From: an uncultured Campylobacter sp.
GTDB lineage: Bacteria > Campylobacterota > Campylobacteria > Campylobacterales > Campylobacteraceae
Length of the DNA: 9,523 bases
Direction of reading: 5' to 3'
Assembly (NCBI GenBank): GCA_937875715.1
Contig: CALEHZ010000191.1
Coordinates: 1-9,523 of the forward strand
How positions within the stretch are numbered: the stretch's first letter is position 1; every line of letters starts with the position of its first letter. This document shows positions 7,201-9,523 of the stretch, piece after piece. The notes below the pieces were generated by a model. It worked only from the letters and a program-made list of their open reading frames with translations, searched no databases and was not told the DNA's origin. Made by a program: the position numbers and the translations under genes.

Positions 7201-8472
7201 ATGGGCAATATCTCAAAGACAAATCTATTCGATAAAGATATTAGGTTACTAGCTACTAAATCAAATAGATATATAAAATCAGTTGGCAATCCAAAAGAGC
7301 TTTATATTTGGGTAAATCCAAATGGTATTAAAAGCTTTTGTGTTCGCATAGATGAAAATGGCAAAACAAAGCATATCAAGCTAAAAGAATTCCGTGAAGG
7401 TATTTACAGCGTAGCAGAGGCTAGAAAAGATGCCACAAAACTACTAAAAGAATTTGAAGGTGGCAAGGATATAGCTACAATTAAAGGCAAAAATGAAAAG
7501 TATTTATTTAAAAATCTTTTTGATTTACACATAGCACAAAAAGAAAAAAGAGGCTTAAAAGATAGCTATTTAAAGAAAATAATAGATATGACAAATAATT
7601 ATTTAATGCCAAGTTTGGCAAATCGTGATATTAAAAGCATTAAATATAGTGAGCTTTTGGCTATTTTTAATGCAATTTTTAATCCAAATAATCCTAGAAA
7701 AAGTAGATTAGAGACAATTCATCGCCTTATAAATGAAGTTGATAAAGTTTTTAAAATTGCCTTAAAAGATAGATATATAGACCATAATCCAAGCGATGGC
7801 TTACACGATGAATTTCCTAGTTCAAGTAGATTTAATTTAGACAATGAGCTAGATACCAGATATCCAGCACTTACTAATGAAAGTGATTTAAAAAACTTCA
7901 TAATTGACCTTAAAAGCGATAATAAGCTTGATTTACAAACAAAAAGAGCTTTGTATTTACAAATCCTTTGTGGCAATCGTCCTATAAATACAGTAAGTGC
8001 AAAATGGAGTGATATAGACCTTAATAGTGGTATTTGGACTATAAAAGCAAGTGAAATGAAAACTAAAAATGAACATAAAATTCCACTTTGTTCTTACGCT
8101 TTGAAGGTGCTAAAAGAGCAGTTTTTATTTAGTGGCAATAGTGCTTTTGTATTTCCAGCTGATACGATAGCAGGGCATTTACACAGAGATAGTATAAGCA
8201 AAGCAATACGCAATCTAGGTGGCAAAAATAAGTATAACGGCAAGGCTACATCTCACGGATTTCGTGCTACATTTCGCACGATTTGTTCGCTACACAAAGC
8301 AGAGCTTTTAAATATGGGCATAAGTGAAGAAGCGATAGAAAGCGTCCTAGCACATAAAGAATATAATCCAGTAAAATTTTCATACGAGCGAGAAAAAGCC
8401 ACAATAGAGCAAAAACGCAAACTTTTAGAGTGGTATGGTGAGTATCTAAACAGTATTGAGCCACTTTTTTAA
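7201..8472 (+). CDS. int: tyrosine site-specific integrase, P4 type
   Basis: A 423-residue integrase with the three-part layout of P4-like enzymes. About residues 12-90 form the arm DNA-binding domain (YIKSVGNPKELYIWV, then KLKEFREGIYSVAEAR). About 100-215 is the core-binding domain. The catalytic domain has Arg260 (GNRP), a beta-hairpin Lys at 287 or 289, His352 and Arg355 in HGFR, His385 in LAHK, and the nucleophile Tyr395 in FSYERE, with the family tail LLEWYGEYL. The set is complete, so it should be active. The usual Glu after the first Arg is replaced (RPINT). It would integrate and, with a helper, excise the element at the adjacent tRNA-Asn. Ribosome site AAAGGTG lies 5 bases before the ATG. 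Confidence 0.95.
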   Translation: MGNISKTNLFDKDIRLLATKSNRYIKSVGNPKELYIWVNPNGIKSFCVRIDENGKTKHIKLKEFREGIYSVAEARKDATKLLKEFEGGKDIATIKGKNEKYLFKNLFDLHIAQKEKRGLKDSYLKKIIDMTNNYLMPSLANRDIKSIKYSELLAIFNAIFNPNNPRKSRLETIHRLINEVDKVFKIALKDRYIDHNPSDGLHDEFPSSSRFNLDNELDTRYPALTNESDLKNFIIDLKSDNKLDLQTKRALYLQILCGNRPINTVSAKWSDIDLNSGIWTIKASEMKTKNEHKIPLCSYALKVLKEQFLFSGNSAFVFPADTIAGHLHRDSISKAIRNLGGKNKYNGKATSHGFRATFRTICSLHKAELLNMGISEEAIESVLAHKEYNPVKFSYEREKATIEQKRKLLEWYGEYLNSIEPLF

Positions 8473-8582
8473 AAACCTAGCATCTTTTTATGTTATACCC
8501 CTTTGAAATGCGAATATTTCGTGTTTTTATAACCACCAAAGATAGAAAATATGTAAATTGTAAAAAACTAGATAAAAGGGAG

Positions 8583-8609
8583 GCAAAAAAATCACAAGTT
8601 TTTTTTTGC
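8583..8609. repeat. A/T-tract hairpin with GC base
   Basis: GCAAAAAAA (8583-8591) pairs with TTTTTTTGC (8601-8609) around a 9-base loop. It is the first of four stem-loops in 165 bp. Confidence 0.5.
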
Positions 8610-8621
8610 GCAATCGGTGAA

Positions 8622-8642
8622 CCAAAAGCCTACGGCTTTTGG
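8622..8642 (+). terminator. strong stem-loop, possible integrase terminator
   Basis: CCAAAAGCC and GGCTTTTGG form a perfect 9-bp stem with a TAC loop, followed by the T-rich ACTTTTATTTTTA. This fits an intrinsic terminator 150 bp behind the integrase, or one arm of a structured element. Confidence 0.5.
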
Positions 8643-8656
8643 ACTTTTATTTTTAC

Positions 8657-8674
8657 TTGGGGCTATCGCCCCAA
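8657..8674. repeat. GC-rich stem-loop
   Basis: TTGGGGC and GCCCCAA form a perfect 7-bp stem with loop TATC, only 14 bases after the previous hairpin. No T-run follows, so it is probably not a terminator on its own. Confidence 0.55.
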
Positions 8675-8698
8675 ACCCTAATCGGAATCGCAGTTGCG

Positions 8699-8747
8699 GT
8701 GGCTTGTGCCACGCTCAAAGCTCACTGCGTTCGCTTATGCGTGGCAC
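8699..8747. repeat. two mutually exclusive hairpins
   Basis: GTGCCACGC (8706-8714) and GCGTGGCAC (8739-8747) form a perfect 9-bp stem enclosing 24 bases that include an inner AAGC/GCTT pairing. GTGGC (8699-8703) can instead pair with GCCAC (8708-8712) around TTGT. Both need bases 8708-8712, so only one can form at a time. Confidence 0.5.
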
Positions 8748-8846
8748 CTTCTATGCTCAAAAAGCTACAGCATTAAAAAAGATTTCGGTGCTTATTTTTT
8801 AGGAAATTAGCATAAAAAATTAAAAAAATGGTAGAACATATCTAAT

Positions 8847-8876
8847 AGTTCAATGAACTTTTTTTTCTGCTATAAT
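8847..8876 (+). promoter_or_regulatory. promoter with operator-like inverted repeat
   Basis: An extended -10 box TGCTATAAT (8868-8876) lies 17 bp before ATG 8894. Just upstream is a perfect inverted repeat AGTTCA-A-TGAACT (8847-8859) where a -35 would lie, followed by a T-run. This suggests control by a dimeric regulator. The leader is only about 10 bases and contains ATGTAA (8888-8893), a start codon directly followed by a stop, abutting the real ATG. Confidence 0.6.
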
Positions 8877-8893
8877 ATCGCCAAAGAATGTAA

Positions 8894-9133
8894 ATGAGTA
8901 AAAATGAAAGCGTAAAAGCAAGTTTAGATTTTTACAAAGGTTTGATTTATCTAATTGTTATGGGAATTTTTGCTGTTTGTGGCTTTTTTGCAAATAACTA
9001 TAAAACAGCCGAAATCGTAGATTTGGTATTCATAATTGGTGCTTTGCTGATTTTAGGTATGTCTTTAATCTTTTCGTTAAAAAGACATTACAAAAAAATA
9101 AAAGAACTTGAAAATTTAAAAGAAAGGAAATGA
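8894..9133 (+). CDS. small two-pass membrane protein of the mobile element
   Basis: A 79-residue protein with two predicted membrane helices (about 16-33 and 41-61), a short polar N-terminus and a strongly basic, Lys/Glu-rich C-terminal helix (63-79). I recognise no family. The positive tail suggests both ends lie in the cytoplasm. It is the first gene of a tight cluster of tiny membrane proteins. Its stop overlaps a following ATG (ATGA at 9130-9133). The ribosome site is poor, which fits the very short leader. Confidence 0.7.
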   Translation: MSKNESVKASLDFYKGLIYLIVMGIFAVCGFFANNYKTAEIVDLVFIIGALLILGMSLIFSLKRHYKKIKELENLKERK

Positions 9134-9135
9134 AA

Positions 9136-9255
9136 ATGAGTGGATTTGCTCCTTTGGGTGTTTTATTGTTGGCTGCTGGGATTTTAGCATTTGCTTTTAA
9201 ATATTACGACAATTTGGAAAAGAAAGATACTAAAAAAGACATTAAAACATCCTAA
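9136..9255 (+). CDS. tiny single-pass membrane protein, DIKTS tail
   Basis: A 39-residue protein: short N-terminus, one membrane helix (about 5-22, APLGVLLLAAGILAFAF), then a charged tail ending KKDIKTS. AAGGA at 9124-9128 is 7 bases before ATG 9136, so I prefer this start over ATG 9130. The size and topology resemble minor coat proteins of filamentous phages, but that is inference. Its last codons and following bases resemble those of the gene at 9346-9450. Confidence 0.6.
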   Translation: MSGFAPLGVLLLAAGILAFAFKYYDNLEKKDTKKDIKTS

Positions 9256-9349
9256 GAGCCGAGCTAAAATTTTAACTGTGGTCGGTGTATATTCTGCCAT
9301 TTCAATAGTTTTTGGTGCAAAATACATCAACGAGAAAGAAAAAAAATGA
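9191..9349 (+). CDS. possible small membrane protein, start uncertain
   Basis: An open frame ending at TGA 9347-9349 that codes for a basic segment, a hydrophobic stretch (ILTVVGVYSAISIVFGA) and a charged tail (KYINEKEKK). Its stop overlaps the next ATG as ATGA, the same junction style as at 9130-9133, which supports it. The start is unclear: TTG 9191 (52 residues, overlapping the previous gene by 65 bp) or GTG 9278 (23 residues); neither has a good ribosome site. A run of six A at 9232-9237 could also let a +1 frameshift join the previous gene to this frame. Confidence 0.35.
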   Translation: MLLNITTIWKRKILKKTLKHPKSRAKILTVVGVYSAISIVFGAKYINEKEKK

Positions 9350-9450
9350 CTCCACTTAGTGCAATGGCTATTTTTTTAGGTATTTTTGTAACTTGTATGC
9401 TGATTTGGATAATTAAAGCTTCCGATAAAAAGGATATTAAAACAGCGTAA
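9346..9450 (+). CDS. tiny single-pass membrane protein, DIKTA tail
   Basis: A 34-residue protein: MTPLSAM, a membrane helix (about 7-24) and a charged tail ending DKKDIKTA. It has the same layout and nearly the same ending as the 39-residue protein at 9136-9255, and the DNA after both stops reads GCCGAGCTAA, so the two look like diverged tandem copies. GAGAAAG upstream is a weak ribosome site; translation is probably coupled to the overlapping frame before it. The function is unknown. Confidence 0.6.
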   Translation: MTPLSAMAIFLGIFVTCMLIWIIKASDKKDIKTA

Positions 9451-9452
9451 AA

Positions 9453-9469
9453 GCCGAGCTAAGCTCGGC
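9453..9469 (-). terminator. intrinsic terminator between convergent genes
   Basis: GCCGAGC and GCTCGGC form a perfect 7-bp GC stem with a 3-base loop. Read on the minus strand it is followed by TTTTAC, so it best serves the gene entering from the right; in the plus direction CAAATAAG follows, a poor terminator tail. A half copy of this stem (9258-9264) remains behind the gene at 9136-9255. Confidence 0.65.
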
Positions 9470-9477
9470 AAATAAGC

Positions 9478-9523
9478 TTATCTTTGGCGAGTTGGCGGAA
9501 CGGTAGAGCCACCACCACTATCA
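9478..9523 (-). CDS. C-terminal end of a convergent gene (partial)
   Basis: The minus strand reads DSGGGSTVPPTRQR and stops at TAA (9480 to 9478), 8 bases before the terminator hairpin. Only the last 14 residues are visible, a Gly/Ser/Pro-rich tail, and no family can be named. The plus strand is also open here but has no start codon. The placement of the terminator favours the minus-strand reading. Confidence 0.35.
   Translation of the reverse strand, partial: DSGGGSTVPPTRQR

Larger units (their letters stand above)
8473..8893 (+). other. gene-free stretch with a cluster of hairpins
   Basis: I see no credible gene in these 421 bases. Short open frames at 8490-8681 and 8617-8802 run through the hairpins below and lack good ribosome sites. 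The left part is AT-rich with a GTTATA/TATAAC inverted repeat (8492-8497 and 8528-8533). The middle, 8583-8747, holds four stem-loops and is clearly GC-richer from about 8657. The right part carries the promoter of the small-protein cluster. Possible roles are a structured RNA, integrase terminator, or single-strand DNA origin/packaging site of a filamentous phage. Confidence 0.6.

Noticed and set aside
7719..8464. Minus-strand frames within the integrase
   Set aside because: They are shadows of a complete integrase with all catalytic residues.
8490..8802. Two overlapping frames of 63 and 61 codons after the integrase
   Set aside because: They run through perfect hairpins, overlap each other in different frames and lack convincing starts; the structure explains the sequence better.
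7020..9523. Second copy of the tRNA-Asn 3' end as right attachment site
   Set aside because: I searched for the T-arm sequence and found none, so the element continues beyond the window.

Overview
The window looks like chromosomal DNA of a Campylobacter species that is not C. jejuni. It is AT-rich, the flagellar proteins (FliD, FliS, FlaG) and the pseudaminic-acid enzymes (PseB, PseH-like) are of epsilonproteobacterial type, and promoters often carry a strong or extended -10 box without a clear -35. I assign no species.

Bases 1-5323 are all on the minus strand. Read in the direction of transcription they hold a small conserved protein overlapping rsmD, then a flagellar operon flaG - fliD - fliS - fliS-like chimera - small FliT-position protein, and finally, past a 160-bp gap, a sugar-locus type methyltransferase cut by the window edge. 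A near-perfect sigma-28 promoter at the end of rsmD drives flaG and probably the genes behind it. The middle gene of the fliS trio is unusual: its first ~30 residues match the start of the small downstream protein and its remaining ~105 residues match FliS. This looks like a tandem duplication of the fliS + small-gene unit followed by loss of the junction.

Bases 5324-6877 hold a divergent promoter region flanked by two copies of a 16-bp palindrome, then pseB and a divergent pseH-like acetyltransferase overlapping it by 7 bp. These belong to the pathway for pseudaminic acid, the sugar placed on Campylobacter flagellin, so filament cap, chaperones and glycan synthesis sit together. The same palindrome recurs at 877-915 and inside the pseH-like gene, and I did not find it right of the tRNA.

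Bases 6896-7019 are a tRNA-Asn gene with a consensus promoter. Right of it a mobile element begins: a P4-type tyrosine integrase 180 bp downstream of the tRNA with its own consensus promoter and three GTAACT repeats in the leader, a 420-bp gene-free stretch with a cluster of strong hairpins, an operator-like inverted repeat at a promoter, and a run of overlapping very small membrane proteins. A minus-strand gene end converges on them at the right edge. The layout is what one would expect at the left end of a small integrated filamentous phage (inovirus; zot-carrying prophages of this kind are known in Campylobacter). That identification is inference, since no replication, Zot or coat gene is visible in the window.
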